Assembly (NCBI GenBank): GCA_902778935.1
Contig: CACYZT010000006.1
Location: 1 to 64,000, forward strand
Direction of reading: 5' to 3'
Length of the DNA stretch: 64,000 nt
Source: an uncultured Bacteroidales bacterium
GTDB lineage: Bacteria > Bacteroidota > Bacteroidia > Bacteroidales > Paludibacteraceae
Part shown: piece after piece, positions 15,598-25,854 of the stretch
How the letters are laid out: every line of letters starts with the position of its first letter
Position numbering within the stretch: the stretch's first letter is position 1
Translations under genes and position numbers: made by a program
The notes under the pieces: model-generated
The model's input: only the letters and a program-made list of their open reading frames with translations
Told to the model about the DNA's origin: nothing
Database searches by the model: none

Positions 15598-15711
15598 GTT
15601 CTTGGATTTTTGTTAATTTGTATTGTTTGTTAATTTGTTTATATCTTTCTACTTTGAGCGCAGCGTTCTTTCGATATATCGACCTCTCGTTCTATCGCTC
15701 TCTCGGTAAAT

Positions 15712-15780
15712 CAGTCCGTCAGCCCGTAGGGCGGTCTGTCAGGCGAAGCCGGTCTGTGTTCTGTCAGCGTTAGCGGTCTT
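15712..15780 (+). repeat. Hairpin repeat cluster between rseC and rnfB
   Basis: Three hairpins with constant CGGTCTGTCAG links: GCCC-GTA-GGGC, GGC-GAA-GCC and GC-GTTA-GC. The related CTTTGAGCGCAGCG variant and AT-rich TCGATATATCGA units precede it (15652-15710). The cluster ends two bases before the rseC stop codon. Confidence 0.78.
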
Positions 15781-15781
15781 C

Positions 15782-16195
15782 TTACACCCTCCTCGCAGAG
15801 AACGTAAACTGCTTCTGCAGCCGGTGCTTGAATACGCTCAGACCGATGTAATAGAGCGCAATCGCGCATAGCGACAGCGTACCGATGATAGCTTCGCTCC
15901 AGTCGGTAGCATAATCGAGAACGGCTATCACTGCCATCATCACCACGAACGGAAGGATGTACGCTAACAGGATAGCTTTCCATGCCAGCCGTTCGCGCAC
16001 CTCCACCTCCACGCGGTCACCGGTCTTCATCGGCTCAAGCATGACGGCATCAATATATTTCTGCTGACTCTCGGACGACATGCACATCGACCTTGCCTTG
16101 CATGCGGCGCAAGCGCTGGTCTGCACAATCTCTACGTGCGCCAGCTCTCCGTTCGTGCTCAGCACGATGCCTTCATGTCGGATGATTTCGTCCAT
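15782..16195 (-). CDS. rseC: RseC/SoxR-reducing system protein
   Basis: A 137-residue RseC/MucC-family inner membrane protein. The N-terminal domain has the Cys pattern TSACAACKARSMCMSS expected to bind an Fe-S cluster or form disulfides, and two membrane helices follow (about residues 75-95 and 105-125). In Bacteroidales this gene usually heads the rnf cluster, and in enterobacteria RseC works with Rnf proteins to reduce SoxR, although SoxR itself is generally absent in Bacteroidales. It has its own clear promoter. Positively charged tail HRLQKQFTFSARRV. Family assignment is firm; its task here is inferred from position. Confidence 0.9.
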   Translation of the reverse strand: MDEIIRHEGIVLSTNGELAHVEIVQTSACAACKARSMCMSSESQQKYIDAVMLEPMKTGDRVEVEVRERLAWKAILLAYILPFVVMMAVIAVLDYATDWSEAIIGTLSLCAIALYYIGLSVFKHRLQKQFTFSARRV

Positions 16196-16223
16196 TGGTC
16201 TCTTTCTTCTTCTTATTAGGGTG

Positions 16224-16254
16224 CAAAATTACAAAAAAATATTGATATACGCAA
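16224..16254 (-). promoter_or_regulatory. Promoter for rseC-rnfBCDGEA
   Basis: Minus strand: TTG (16254-16252), 20-bp spacer, TAATTTTG (16231-16224). The rseC start codon lies 29 bp further on. This is probably the promoter of the whole Rnf unit. Confidence 0.7.
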
Positions 16255-16352
16255 GCGCGCACGTGCTTTATCGGTAAAAATGGTAATTTTTCCACCTTTT
16301 CCGTCAAAAAGTACTGCTTCCCCGTTTTTCTCTCATTTTGTCACAAAAAATC

Positions 16353-16420
16353 GACTTTGCGTAAAAAAATGCCCCATTTTCTTGACTTTGCGTAAAAATC
16401 TTCATTTTGGTGTTGCGTAA
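16353..16420 (+). promoter_or_regulatory. Direct repeats upstream of giant protein 1
   Basis: GACTTTGCGTAAAAA occurs at 16353-16367 and 16384-16398, 31 bp apart, and the core TTGCGTAA recurs at 16413-16420 overlapping the -33 element. This could be an operator with three sites; no regulator is known. Confidence 0.5.
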
Positions 16421-16443
16421 TTCAATAATTTGTTGTACCTTTG
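16413..16443 (+). promoter_or_regulatory. Promoter for giant protein 1
   Basis: TTG at 16413-16415, a 20-bp spacer and TACCTTTG at 16436-16443. The ATG at 16465 follows after a leader of about 15 nt. Confidence 0.72.
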
Positions 16444-16464
16444 TACACAATTTCTTTATATCGT

Positions 16465-19400
16465 ATGAAAAACAGATTTTTGACATTGTTGATAATTGCG
16501 GCGCTTTCGTTAGCAGGCGTTAGTCCGATTTGTGCGGGCAACAAGTATCTATGGACGTTTGATAATTTCCAAGCGACGAGCATGGGTGGCAATGTGATTC
16601 GTTTCACGCTGCCGGTGTGGGTGTATGGTAAGGGCTCGAACCATACCGAGTACCTCTCGCGCGAGTGGAATATCGGCGACCCGCTTAAAGACTCCTACAT
16701 CGTGTATAGCGAGGTGCAAGGGGATTTCGACAATGCCCATCGTATCATGACCTTCGGTGCTGACCGCGGTAATAACTATGACTGCCGCGAGACAGGGTAC
16801 GGATACTCCTATGCGTATGTGCATGAGGGTTCGTGTATCGTGAGGAATATGTATAACGGCGTTCCGGTCACGCTGACGGCAGGTGATGACAACTATTGGC
16901 ATAACTCATGGCTGACGACGACCCGTCAGAACACATCGTATGTGGACCATGTGCTGTTCCTTGTCGTGGACTGGTATATGCCGACCGAGCTGGAAGGCAA
17001 GACTATCTATATCGGTTTGCATACCTTTACGTTTTACGCGAATGACGGCTCGGTGGACGGACGGACGATATGGGATTTCTGGCCAGGTTCGTTCTATGGC
17101 GGAGACATGCCGCAGAGCCCGCAGCTGTTCGAGCCGTATTTCTACAGCGTGGCCACCGACAAGCAGAACAATATCGGCAAGGCCGCTATGCAGTATATGA
17201 CCTTCCAGGACCCGATTTCGTACCACACCTCGTTGAATGCGCAGGAACAGACTATATCCGAGAAAAGCGGTACGGTGCTGGTGGACATGCAGGACAGCGT
17301 GCAGGATAATTTCTACGGAACATTCAATGTATGGATTAACAAAGACGCGCAGTTGTCCCAGCAACTCCAGTCGAACAGGGTGCTTATTCCTGCCTACCAT
17401 AAGATTTATGACGTTGATGCGAACGAGGTGCAGGACAGCCATCATTGCGTGACCGGCGAGGTAGAACTGGCATGGCGTCTGGAGCACCCTGATGCGCAGG
17501 ATATCATGGAGTCGGATGTGTTCGAAGTGCAACGAGCGACGAAGGAGGATTTCTCCGATGCCGAGACGGTAGGCGTGTATCCGATGCTTACCGACAGCGG
17601 TGTCTATCGGGTGACCGACCCTGCAAAAGCGGTGCTGACGGCATTGTTAGACACGACGAAGATACCATCCAGTCAGAGCACTATCAATAGTTACAAGGGT
17701 AATATCGAAGTGGCGGACACCTCACGACGCTACGCGATTATAGAAGCGGAACTGCGGTCGAGCGTCAAGACGCCGGGACATCCGCTTTACTATCGTATCC
17801 GACGTGCCTCTGCCGCTTCATGGGGATGGAAACCGTCTTCCTACATGGCGGAGACGATGTTGCTCAAGTCCAATTATCTCGCACCGCTGGCTGACACACA
17901 GACGGAATACACCTTGGACCCCGCGTTCGAGGAGAACAGAGTCGTGCATTTCAATATCAAGATTGACAATGCGCTCATCTCGCATACGATACCTGACATC
18001 GACAGCGTGCAGTTCGATTTCACTCCCACCAGTGTCTATGGCATGACCGGCACGATAGAGCAGATCAAGCAGCAGATAGCGCTTCATATCAATCTGGACT
18101 CTATCAAGAACATGCTTTATCAGGACCTGGTGGATAAGATTCATTCGGTAGGAGTAGGCCGCTGCCAATGGGACGAGAATGCGCGGCTAATCCTTTCCCG
18201 CAAGCTCGTAGAGACCGGCGATGTATATGAGATGATTATTCCCACCGACAGCATCAAAGTGCAGGACGATGGCTCGTATATGGTACACGTGACGGACATT
18301 GCCGACCAGAGCTGCGTTCATTATGAATACAGCGTTCGTATCGACCAGAGCAATGCCTTGCTCCATGTGCAATACGACCGGCAGTTAGACCCTATAGCGC
18401 TGTCCGGACCGGACCTGTATAACAACAAGGGAGGTGAACTGACAGCGTTCAGCGCGACCATCGGTACGGACAAGCGTGGTGTCGTTCTGACATGGGAACG
18501 TACCGCCGGCTCTATTGACTATTTCATCCTCGAGCGGCGTATGGTGGGCGCCTCCGCCTATGACACCCTCGCCACGGTAACGGACGAAGGCTATTTTGAT
18601 GAACATATACCTTATAGTCATGAGGTGGTGCCGGGTAAGGCTTATGACTATCGCCTCACCTCGTTCTACACCTGTCATGGCATGACGACGACTTCGACGA
18701 AGAGCACCAAGGGTTCCCGTTCGCCGTACGGCAGTATCGCCGGACGCATAGCGTACGCGGATGGCAGCGGCTGCTGCGGCATCAAGGTGCAGCTGTCGCA
18801 AGACTCCTTGCCGGACATCACAGCCTTTACGGACGAGAAAGGAAACTTCCTGTTTGACAGTCTGCTCTACGGCACCTCCACTACGTATGCCGTGACGCCG
18901 GTGTCGGAGACAGCGCAGTTCCGCTTTAACAACACCGATGCCGCGAGTGCGTCTGTCACCCTCACGGCGAATAACAACGAGGCGAAAGGCCTGGCCTTTG
19001 AGAATATCTCATCCGTCATACTCTCCGGACGCGCGTTGTATAAACTTTCCTCCGTGCCGGTACGCGACGCGAACCTGCTGCTGAACGGCAAGCTGGTGAT
19101 GAAATTCAATGAACCGCTGAAGACCGATGTGTCCGGTAATTTCGAACTCCGCGTGCCGCAGAACTCCGCCTTCACGCTGCAGGTCATCAAAGACGGTCAT
19201 ACGTTCGAGAACAACGGTTTCGTGCGCGAGTACGACTCTGACTCCCTCACGCTATCCAAAGACCTGCCGGGTGTGCGCGTATGGGACATGACGAAGGTGC
19301 GTCTGTCCGGTCGTGTAGTGGGCGGTCTCGACCAGGCATCGCTGCCGCTCGGACAAGGACTGAGCAAGAACAACCTGGGTGATAACATCCAGCTGGTTCT

Positions 19401-22400
19401 GGAGCTGGAGGGGGATAACACCGCTTATATTGTCCGTGACCCGCAGGACCTGACCAAAGACACACTGGAATACCAAATAGGCAATACCAAAGTGCATTAC
19501 CAGCACAAACGCATCATCATCGAACCCGACTCCGCCACAGGCGAGTACGAGGCTGACCTCTTCCCTGTCAAATACAAAATCGTGCAAGCCACAGCGGAAG
19601 GTTATGCCACGCTCTTTGCCAAGGGCAAGACGAGCGAGATAGTGGACCTCAGTGCCGCCAAACCTGACTCCTTCTCCGTCATCTATCGCGCACCGATAGA
19701 GGTGACCTACAAGCAGTCCCAGTACGGCATGGAGTATGACTACTGCGGCGTGAAAACATGGACGGCACAGACGATATTAGGTCAGGATGTGAAAGTGGAC
19801 CTCGCTGTGCCGGATTCGGCGACGGGTCAGTGGACTTACCTCTTCGGCGCGCCGGTATTCCCGTCCGGTGATTATCAGTTCCGCGTGACGGCCCATGAGA
19901 ACTACTATTATAACAACGACCGCACGCGCGAACCCGATATCGTCTATCTGAAGGGCGGAAAACTAAAGATTTACAACGGTTTGCGTGCCTCGACCGAGAT
20001 ATCCGAGCAACCGCTGGATAACAGCGGTGCGGCCTTGGTCAATGTCACCTTCGACCATATAACGCTTGTCCAAACGGGTGACTCGGCGCTCCATTCGCTG
20101 GATTTCTCGGTGGAGACAGACGGCGCTTATGTCACGTCCACTCCGCTACGTGCTTACGTATTGGGAGGCGTGGAGAAACCGTCCGATTTCCTGGCAAAAG
20201 AAGGGGGAACCATCACGCTGCTCGATATCTTGCGTGACCCGCCCGGAAGCGGCTCGTACGCTTATCTGGAGAAGGGAACGAGTTATCATGTCAAATACAA
20301 AGTGGATTATAACTACCGTTTCGGTCTTGACCTCCAGTTGTCGTACGGAAACAACAACCAGTATTTTATCGGAACCTATGCCGGTACGCCTGCCGGTGCG
20401 ACGGCAGGTATGCTCAATGTCGTGCAGGAGACCACGACATGGAATCTGCCTGTCTCTATACAGTTCACCGGTAAGTCGCAGGCGGACTATACTTTCACCA
20501 CCAACGAACGAATCCAGACGGGCAGCGGTCCGCTGGAGGTAGGCGCGATGGGAGATGTGTTCATCGGTGTGACCAACGGTGTTCTCACCGGCAAGGCGGA
20601 CGCGTTCCGCGTGGTGGACTCCATCTCGTACGAGATGCTCAAGGGACAGATAGACAACCGCAATGTGATGGTGGTGAAACGAGGCTTCGCCGCAGACGGC
20701 CAACCATGGTATCTGATGCGCACCGAGGATGTGCTGATAAAACAGACCATCCAATCCTCGTTCGCTTATACCCAGAGCCATATCATCAATACCATCATCC
20801 CGCAACTCTTCTATCATCGAAACAGCATGTTGCTGACGGGTAGTCGGGATGACGCCGTGGCGTATGCCGAGATGGCGAAGAAACCGGTCTATTGGAGCAA
20901 AGTGCCGACCGACTCCCTCGGTTACGGCGAGGACGGATACTACGAGCTCATCAAGCCGAGCTCCTATTCCGGTCTGGTCATTGACGAAGTCAACGCCACG
21001 AACCACGCCATCGACAGCTGGCTCAAAGTGCTGGAGACCAACGAGCGCGAGAAAGTGAACTCTCAGACCGAGACACCGCTGCAGACACTGTCCGTCAGCG
21101 GAGGTATGACACAGTCATATACGGAGAGCTACGCCTATGCCGAGTTCCGCTCGTCCTATGTGGGCTACCCGCTTGTTAACCGCCAGACCGGTGTGCAGGG
21201 CGGCGGTGCCGGCGGCTTCATCGTAGGGCAACTCAAGCGCCTGTTCAGCTCGGAGACCATGACCGCGTTGGAGAAACATTTGCAGCAAGCAGACAAATCC
21301 TCCAGCAGTGGAAAAGACCTCGGGCAATACCTCAAGGCCGAAGTGGGCGAAGCGAAAATAGACTTCCATGTCGATCCTATCATAGACATGTCGACGGGTA
21401 ACCTGCCGGAGAACGGTCTGACTGAGGAGAACGTGAAGACCACCGGTTATACAATCGCTCCGGGAACGTTCGAGCATCTTACATTCAATGTGTATAAGAG
21501 TAAGGTTGATGTGTTCAACGACGACGCGGAAACACTCCGCCACGCCGCGAGCGACTTTGACTCGGACAACAAGGATAAATATCTCTTCGGCTCCCTTATG
21601 TACCGCACCTTGGGTGGTGCCACCGTTTGCCCGTGGGAGGGCGCGGACTCCACCTATTTCTATAATTCCGGCACGCCGCTTAATATGGCTACTCAGAAGA
21701 TAGAGAACCCGCAAATAACCCTCAACCGTCATGAGGCAAGCGATGTGCCGTACGACCAGCCTGCACGCTTCACCATCACTATGTGGAACGAAGCCGACGA
21801 AACCGTGGGTATGGCGAACGGCGTAGGCGTACCCCTTAGACTCCGACTCGATGACACTACCAATCCTTATGGCGCCAAGATCAGTGTGGACGGAGTGCCG
21901 TTGGGCGACGGACGGGAGTTCATCTTCTACGGCAACCAGCCTGTCATTAAGACCATCGAGGTGCAGGCGGGAGAGGCGTACAACTACGAAGATATTTGCC
22001 TCATTCTCGAATCCGAGTGTATGCCGCTTACCACCTATCAGAAGGCGTGCCTGTCCGTACACTATATGCCCGTTTCCTGTCCGGTGAATATCTCCGTGCC
22101 GTCCGACAAGTGGATACTGAATACCCTCTCTCCGCGTGACAAACAGGGCTACTACATGCCGGTTAGTATCGACGGATTTGATGTGAACTATGATAACTTC
22201 GACCATATCGAACTGCAGTACAAACAGACGACTCAGTCCAATGACGCCTGGGTCAACCTCTGCTCGTACTTCGCTGACGACAGCCTCTACCAGTCGGCGT
22301 CCGGCACGAAGCAGATGATTAAGAATGGTAAGATAGAGCACTATCGCTTCTATGGCGAGAACGACCCTGTCGAGCAGAAATACGACCTGCGTGCCGTTTC

Positions 22401-25400
22401 CTTCTGCCGTCACGGTTCAGGATTTATCACCAAGTCATCTCCCGTCCTGACCGGAACGAAAGATACCCGTCCGCCGCGTGTGTTCGGACAACCTGAACCG
22501 GCTGACGCCATCCTCGGAGTGGGTAATAACCTCTTACTCCGCTTCAACGAACCCATCGCCGGTAACTACCTCGACGAGGATAATAACTTCCAAATCATAG
22601 GTTATACCAACGAAACAGGTATTACCACCGGCGTGTCTCTCTATTTCGACGGAACGGACAACTCGTATGCCCTGTCTAAAGTGCAACGTACCATTTCCAA
22701 CAAGTCCTTCACCGTCGATATGCTGGTTCGTCCGACGAATCCGCATGGAGCGGAGACCTTCCTGACCTATGAGATGAAGGACGGACTCAAGTTCAGCTTC
22801 GGCAAGACCGAGGACGACCGTCTCACTACCACATTCAACAAAATGACGATTACCTCTCTGCCGATAGAAGAACCGATGACGGCGTTCATGCGTGTTCTCT
22901 TCATCTACGACCAGGACCAAGGAGGCGTTCATTTCTATGCCGGCACCGAGGATATAACCGACACCGCTGCCGTGGATAGAGACGCCCTGGCGAACATCAA
23001 ATACTCGGCAAGTGCACCGATTTGTATCGGTAAAGGCTTCGAAGGTAACATGAAGGAGGTTCGTCTATGGACCAAAGCCCTCACAACCGAAGAAGTGGCG
23101 CAGACCCACATGACGCGCCTTACCGGTTATGAACGGGAACTGCTGGCGTATTACCCTATGGATGAAGGAAGTGGCGAGATCCTGACCGACAAGGCCAACG
23201 GCGCTACCCTCTATACCCACGGCACCGCTTGGGAACACCAACCGGGTATATCGCTGCACATAGCCGACTCACAACTGGTCATCATGGATGGCAACCTGAT
23301 GAGCCGGTCCGAGAAACAGGACGAGACGCTCATCTTCTGGTTCAAAACGGCCGTGCAGAACGGCTCGCTCTTCCGTGCCGGTTGGGTCGCTCCTACCGAT
23401 ACAACCGCGGCGAAGGGTACGCTCATCTGTCTCAACGATGGCAACCTCTATTTCAATAATAATAACAACCAATGGAGGATAGCAAGCAATGTCGCTGATG
23501 ACAGCTGGCATCACTTCGTCATGACCGTCAGCCGAACGTATAACAATGTGGCGCTCTATCTGGATGGACGCCTCTTGCAGAACTTCGATGCTGACCAACT
23601 CGGAGCCGTCAGCGGAGATATGTTCCTCGGTGGTGACGGTTTTGAGGGTAATATCGATGAGTTCACTATCTTTGAACAGGCGCTTCCTCAATCGCTGATG
23701 ACGTCCTACGGGTCCATCTCTCCCACAGGCGAAGAGATGGGATTGATGGCATACCTGCCCTTTAGCGAGATGAAGGAGAACGAAAGCGGTATCCTCGAGC
23801 AGGTCTTCTCCGTCAATGACCAGCGCGTCTTCAAAACCAGCGAAGGAGATATCGTCGAGAAAGTGCAACCGCTCATCACCGGCATTACAGACGGTACCGA
23901 TATCAACGACCTCGGCGATAAAACACAAAGCGCACCCGTTGAGGACCTCGGACAATTGACCAAAATCAAGTTCGACTGGGCGTTCAACAACGATGAACTC
24001 ATGATTAATATCAACATGCGTGACTGGCAAATCAACAAGCAGCAGATGTATATCACTGTACGCAATGTCGAGGACCTCAACGGCAATCCGATGGTATCGC
24101 CTGTCTCTTGGACTGCCTTCGTGGACCGAAACGCTCTCAAATGGGCAAAACGCAACATCTCCATAGATGCTATTTACGGACCGGAGAAAGACCCCATCAC
24201 ACAGAAGATTAATATCATCAACCATTCCGGTAAACGACACCAATATACCATTGAGTCGCTCGCTGACTGGCTCTCCGTCGATGAACCCTCCGGATCTATT
24301 GATCCGACCAATGAGATAAGCGTTACATTTACCTTCAGCCCTGAGTTGTCTCCCGGTGAGTACTGCGATGTTGTCTATCTCACCGATGAAGACGGACTGT
24401 CCGAACCCTTGCACTTTGAGTACACCGTCGAAGCGCTGCCGCCTTATGACGAGGTGGACAATGGCAAGTATCCGCTGAATATGTCCATCTGCGGACAGGT
24501 ACTCTACGATGGTGCTTATGACATCGATGCCAGCGATATCGTCTATGCCTTCTACTATAACGAATGTGTGGGAATGGCGACCATCGATGTGGACGATGCC
24601 TCCGGTATCAGTCGCGTCTATCTCACCGTCTATGGCAATGAGACGATGAACAATAAACCCATCGTCTTCCAACTGTGGGAGTCTCGCACCGGTAAACTCG
24701 TGGCGCTCGCTACATCCGTGGATATATCTTTCGCGCACGGCAATATATACGGCTGCGGAAACGAAGAACCGGTTATCTTTACCGATATCGGCTCGCAGAC
24801 GCAGAATATCGACCTCAACACCGGTTGGAGCTGGATTTCCTTCAATGTCGATGTCGAGGAGAAAAAAAGCCTCATCAAAGAGGTCATGACCGCTGCCCAA
24901 CCTTGGACCGACGGAGATATCATCAAGAACCCTGCCACAAAGCTGTTCGTCAGCTATTCCAAAGACATGGATGCTTTCATCGGAATGTTCAATGCCTTTG
25001 ACTATCATCACATGTACATGGTTTATGCCAAGAATGGCAATATTATGCGCGTGAGCGGAGAACAACTGACTGAGGATAAGATGACCGTCACTCTCAAAGG
25101 TAACGGCGCATGGAGCCCGCTGCCTTGTCTCCTCTCCGAAACGACCTATATCACCGATGCACTCGCCGGATATTATGACAATGCAACGCCCGGAGACCTC
25201 ATCAAGAGTCATGACCGATTTGCCGTCTTCTCCGCTAACAAACACTGGGAAGGTAACCTCAAATCGCTCCGACCCGGAGAGGGCTATCTCTTCAGACGCC
25301 TCGCACAAGGCGATGTCAACGTGCCCTTCTTTAACCAATCTGTCACTCCGCAGCAAACTATGGCCAAAGCCAATGCCAATGCCAATGCCAACGCTGCCTT

Positions 25401-25854
25401 CACCAACCCGCAAGCCGCTACCAACATGACTATGATTGCGGCGATTGAAGGATTAGAGGATGAGGAGATGAGAGGATTAGAGGTATATATCAACGATGAA
25501 TTGGTCGGAGTAGCTGAGCCTCTCTCCCTTGAGGTGAGAGCCGGAGAGGAGTTATTCTATTTCCTGACCATCCAGAGCGATATAGCCGGAGAACTGCGCT
25601 TCAAACTCGAGGACGGCACTCCTCTCTCCCTTGAGCGGGTGAAGAGCTCTGCTCGATCGATCGTCCGGGGGACGGTCGTAGAACATCCCGGAGAGAGGTT
25701 ATTATATGAGCCCGACAGCCATTGGGGAAGCCTCGAAGAACCCCTCATCCTCACGCCGGCTAACAAAGTTAACGCTTACAAAATAATCGAAAATAATAAT
25801 GTCTTAATTATTCGCAACAATGAAAAATATGATGTTACAGGTAAAAAACTCTAA
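16465..25854 (+). CDS. Giant secreted multidomain surface protein 1
   Basis: 3129 residues; ATG 16465 gives a clean signal peptide (MKNRFLTLLIIAALSLAGVSPICAG). Modules seen, approximate residues: Fn3-like segments (330-480, 655-750); carboxypeptidase-regulatory-like beta domains (GSIAGRIAYADGSG, 756-830; SGRALYKLSSVPVRDANLLL, 850-920); a long unassigned region; a bacterial Ig-like segment RPPRVFGQPEPADAIL (2001-2053); two LamG/concanavalin-like domains (2058-2266, 2271-2414) with WHHFVMTVS and EVRLWTKAL; a BACON-like domain with WLSVDEPSGSI (2558-2662); a CVGMATI-type domain (2672-2772); a GWSWISFNV domain (2780-2956). The tail has a NANANAN hexanucleotide repeat, a 54-bp palindromic insertion and ends with a short VLIIRNNEKYDVTGKKL strand pair, perhaps a sorting signal. 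Paralogue of the gene at 54896. Likely adhesion or glycan binding; function unknown. Confidence 0.85.
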   Translation: MKNRFLTLLIIAALSLAGVSPICAGNKYLWTFDNFQATSMGGNVIRFTLPVWVYGKGSNHTEYLSREWNIGDPLKDSYIVYSEVQGDFDNAHRIMTFGADRGNNYDCRETGYGYSYAYVHEGSCIVRNMYNGVPVTLTAGDDNYWHNSWLTTTRQNTSYVDHVLFLVVDWYMPTELEGKTIYIGLHTFTFYANDGSVDGRTIWDFWPGSFYGGDMPQSPQLFEPYFYSVATDKQNNIGKAAMQYMTFQDPISYHTSLNAQEQTISEKSGTVLVDMQDSVQDNFYGTFNVWINKDAQLSQQLQSNRVLIPAYHKIYDVDANEVQDSHHCVTGEVELAWRLEHPDAQDIMESDVFEVQRATKEDFSDAETVGVYPMLTDSGVYRVTDPAKAVLTALLDTTKIPSSQSTINSYKGNIEVADTSRRYAIIEAELRSSVKTPGHPLYYRIRRASAASWGWKPSSYMAETMLLKSNYLAPLADTQTEYTLDPAFEENRVVHFNIKIDNALISHTIPDIDSVQFDFTPTSVYGMTGTIEQIKQQIALHINLDSIKNMLYQDLVDKIHSVGVGRCQWDENARLILSRKLVETGDVYEMIIPTDSIKVQDDGSYMVHVTDIADQSCVHYEYSVRIDQSNALLHVQYDRQLDPIALSGPDLYNNKGGELTAFSATIGTDKRGVVLTWERTAGSIDYFILERRMVGASAYDTLATVTDEGYFDEHIPYSHEVVPGKAYDYRLTSFYTCHGMTTTSTKSTKGSRSPYGSIAGRIAYADGSGCCGIKVQLSQDSLPDITAFTDEKGNFLFDSLLYGTSTTYAVTPVSETAQFRFNNTDAASASVTLTANNNEAKGLAFENISSVILSGRALYKLSSVPVRDANLLLNGKLVMKFNEPLKTDVSGNFELRVPQNSAFTLQVIKDGHTFENNGFVREYDSDSLTLSKDLPGVRVWDMTKVRLSGRVVGGLDQASLPLGQGLSKNNLGDNIQLVLELEGDNTAYIVRDPQDLTKDTLEYQIGNTKVHYQHKRIIIEPDSATGEYEADLFPVKYKIVQATAEGYATLFAKGKTSEIVDLSAAKPDSFSVIYRAPIEVTYKQSQYGMEYDYCGVKTWTAQTILGQDVKVDLAVPDSATGQWTYLFGAPVFPSGDYQFRVTAHENYYYNNDRTREPDIVYLKGGKLKIYNGLRASTEISEQPLDNSGAALVNVTFDHITLVQTGDSALHSLDFSVETDGAYVTSTPLRAYVLGGVEKPSDFLAKEGGTITLLDILRDPPGSGSYAYLEKGTSYHVKYKVDYNYRFGLDLQLSYGNNNQYFIGTYAGTPAGATAGMLNVVQETTTWNLPVSIQFTGKSQADYTFTTNERIQTGSGPLEVGAMGDVFIGVTNGVLTGKADAFRVVDSISYEMLKGQIDNRNVMVVKRGFAADGQPWYLMRTEDVLIKQTIQSSFAYTQSHIINTIIPQLFYHRNSMLLTGSRDDAVAYAEMAKKPVYWSKVPTDSLGYGEDGYYELIKPSSYSGLVIDEVNATNHAIDSWLKVLETNEREKVNSQTETPLQTLSVSGGMTQSYTESYAYAEFRSSYVGYPLVNRQTGVQGGGAGGFIVGQLKRLFSSETMTALEKHLQQADKSSSSGKDLGQYLKAEVGEAKIDFHVDPIIDMSTGNLPENGLTEENVKTTGYTIAPGTFEHLTFNVYKSKVDVFNDDAETLRHAASDFDSDNKDKYLFGSLMYRTLGGATVCPWEGADSTYFYNSGTPLNMATQKIENPQITLNRHEASDVPYDQPARFTITMWNEADETVGMANGVGVPLRLRLDDTTNPYGAKISVDGVPLGDGREFIFYGNQPVIKTIEVQAGEAYNYEDICLILESECMPLTTYQKACLSVHYMPVSCPVNISVPSDKWILNTLSPRDKQGYYMPVSIDGFDVNYDNFDHIELQYKQTTQSNDAWVNLCSYFADDSLYQSASGTKQMIKNGKIEHYRFYGENDPVEQKYDLRAVSFCRHGSGFITKSSPVLTGTKDTRPPRVFGQPEPADAILGVGNNLLLRFNEPIAGNYLDEDNNFQIIGYTNETGITTGVSLYFDGTDNSYALSKVQRTISNKSFTVDMLVRPTNPHGAETFLTYEMKDGLKFSFGKTEDDRLTTTFNKMTITSLPIEEPMTAFMRVLFIYDQDQGGVHFYAGTEDITDTAAVDRDALANIKYSASAPICIGKGFEGNMKEVRLWTKALTTEEVAQTHMTRLTGYERELLAYYPMDEGSGEILTDKANGATLYTHGTAWEHQPGISLHIADSQLVIMDGNLMSRSEKQDETLIFWFKTAVQNGSLFRAGWVAPTDTTAAKGTLICLNDGNLYFNNNNNQWRIASNVADDSWHHFVMTVSRTYNNVALYLDGRLLQNFDADQLGAVSGDMFLGGDGFEGNIDEFTIFEQALPQSLMTSYGSISPTGEEMGLMAYLPFSEMKENESGILEQVFSVNDQRVFKTSEGDIVEKVQPLITGITDGTDINDLGDKTQSAPVEDLGQLTKIKFDWAFNNDELMININMRDWQINKQQMYITVRNVEDLNGNPMVSPVSWTAFVDRNALKWAKRNISIDAIYGPEKDPITQKINIINHSGKRHQYTIESLADWLSVDEPSGSIDPTNEISVTFTFSPELSPGEYCDVVYLTDEDGLSEPLHFEYTVEALPPYDEVDNGKYPLNMSICGQVLYDGAYDIDASDIVYAFYYNECVGMATIDVDDASGISRVYLTVYGNETMNNKPIVFQLWESRTGKLVALATSVDISFAHGNIYGCGNEEPVIFTDIGSQTQNIDLNTGWSWISFNVDVEEKKSLIKEVMTAAQPWTDGDIIKNPATKLFVSYSKDMDAFIGMFNAFDYHHMYMVYAKNGNIMRVSGEQLTEDKMTVTLKGNGAWSPLPCLLSETTYITDALAGYYDNATPGDLIKSHDRFAVFSANKHWEGNLKSLRPGEGYLFRRLAQGDVNVPFFNQSVTPQQTMAKANANANANAAFTNPQAATNMTMIAAIEGLEDEEMRGLEVYINDELVGVAEPLSLEVRAGEELFYFLTIQSDIAGELRFKLEDGTPLSLERVKSSARSIVRGTVVEHPGERLLYEPDSHWGSLEEPLILTPANKVNAYKIIENNNVLIIRNNEKYDVTGKKL
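25370..25393 (+). repeat. GCCAAT hexanucleotide microsatellite in giant protein 1
   Basis: Tandem GCCAAT units code for an Ala-Asn alternation. The six-base unit would change length without shifting frame. The paralogue has a similar tract at another site (62911-62938). Confidence 0.7.
25621..25695 (+). repeat. Palindromic 54-bp module, copy in giant protein 1
   Basis: The 15-mer CCTCTCTCCCTTGAG is followed by a 54-bp module (25636-25689) and GGAGAG. The module contains hairpins GAGC-TCT-GCTC and CGTCC-GGG-GGACG and a GATCGATC palindrome. It is read in frame as RVKSSARSIVRGTVVEHP. Confidence 0.75.

Noticed and set aside
21115..22413. Minus-strand open frame of 432 codons inside giant gene 1
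   Set aside because: Same reasoning: no start context, no domain, and fully inside the sense gene.
23269..25413. Long minus-strand open frame (714 codons) opposite giant gene 1
   Set aside because: It mirrors a very long plus-strand gene with a signal peptide, domains and promoter. The reverse product has no recognisable domain and arises from codon bias in the true gene.
25657..25669. Intrinsic terminator at the GC-rich palindrome in giant gene 1
   Set aside because: The hairpin lies inside a coding region and no T-tract follows; it is part of the 54-bp module found again in gene 2.
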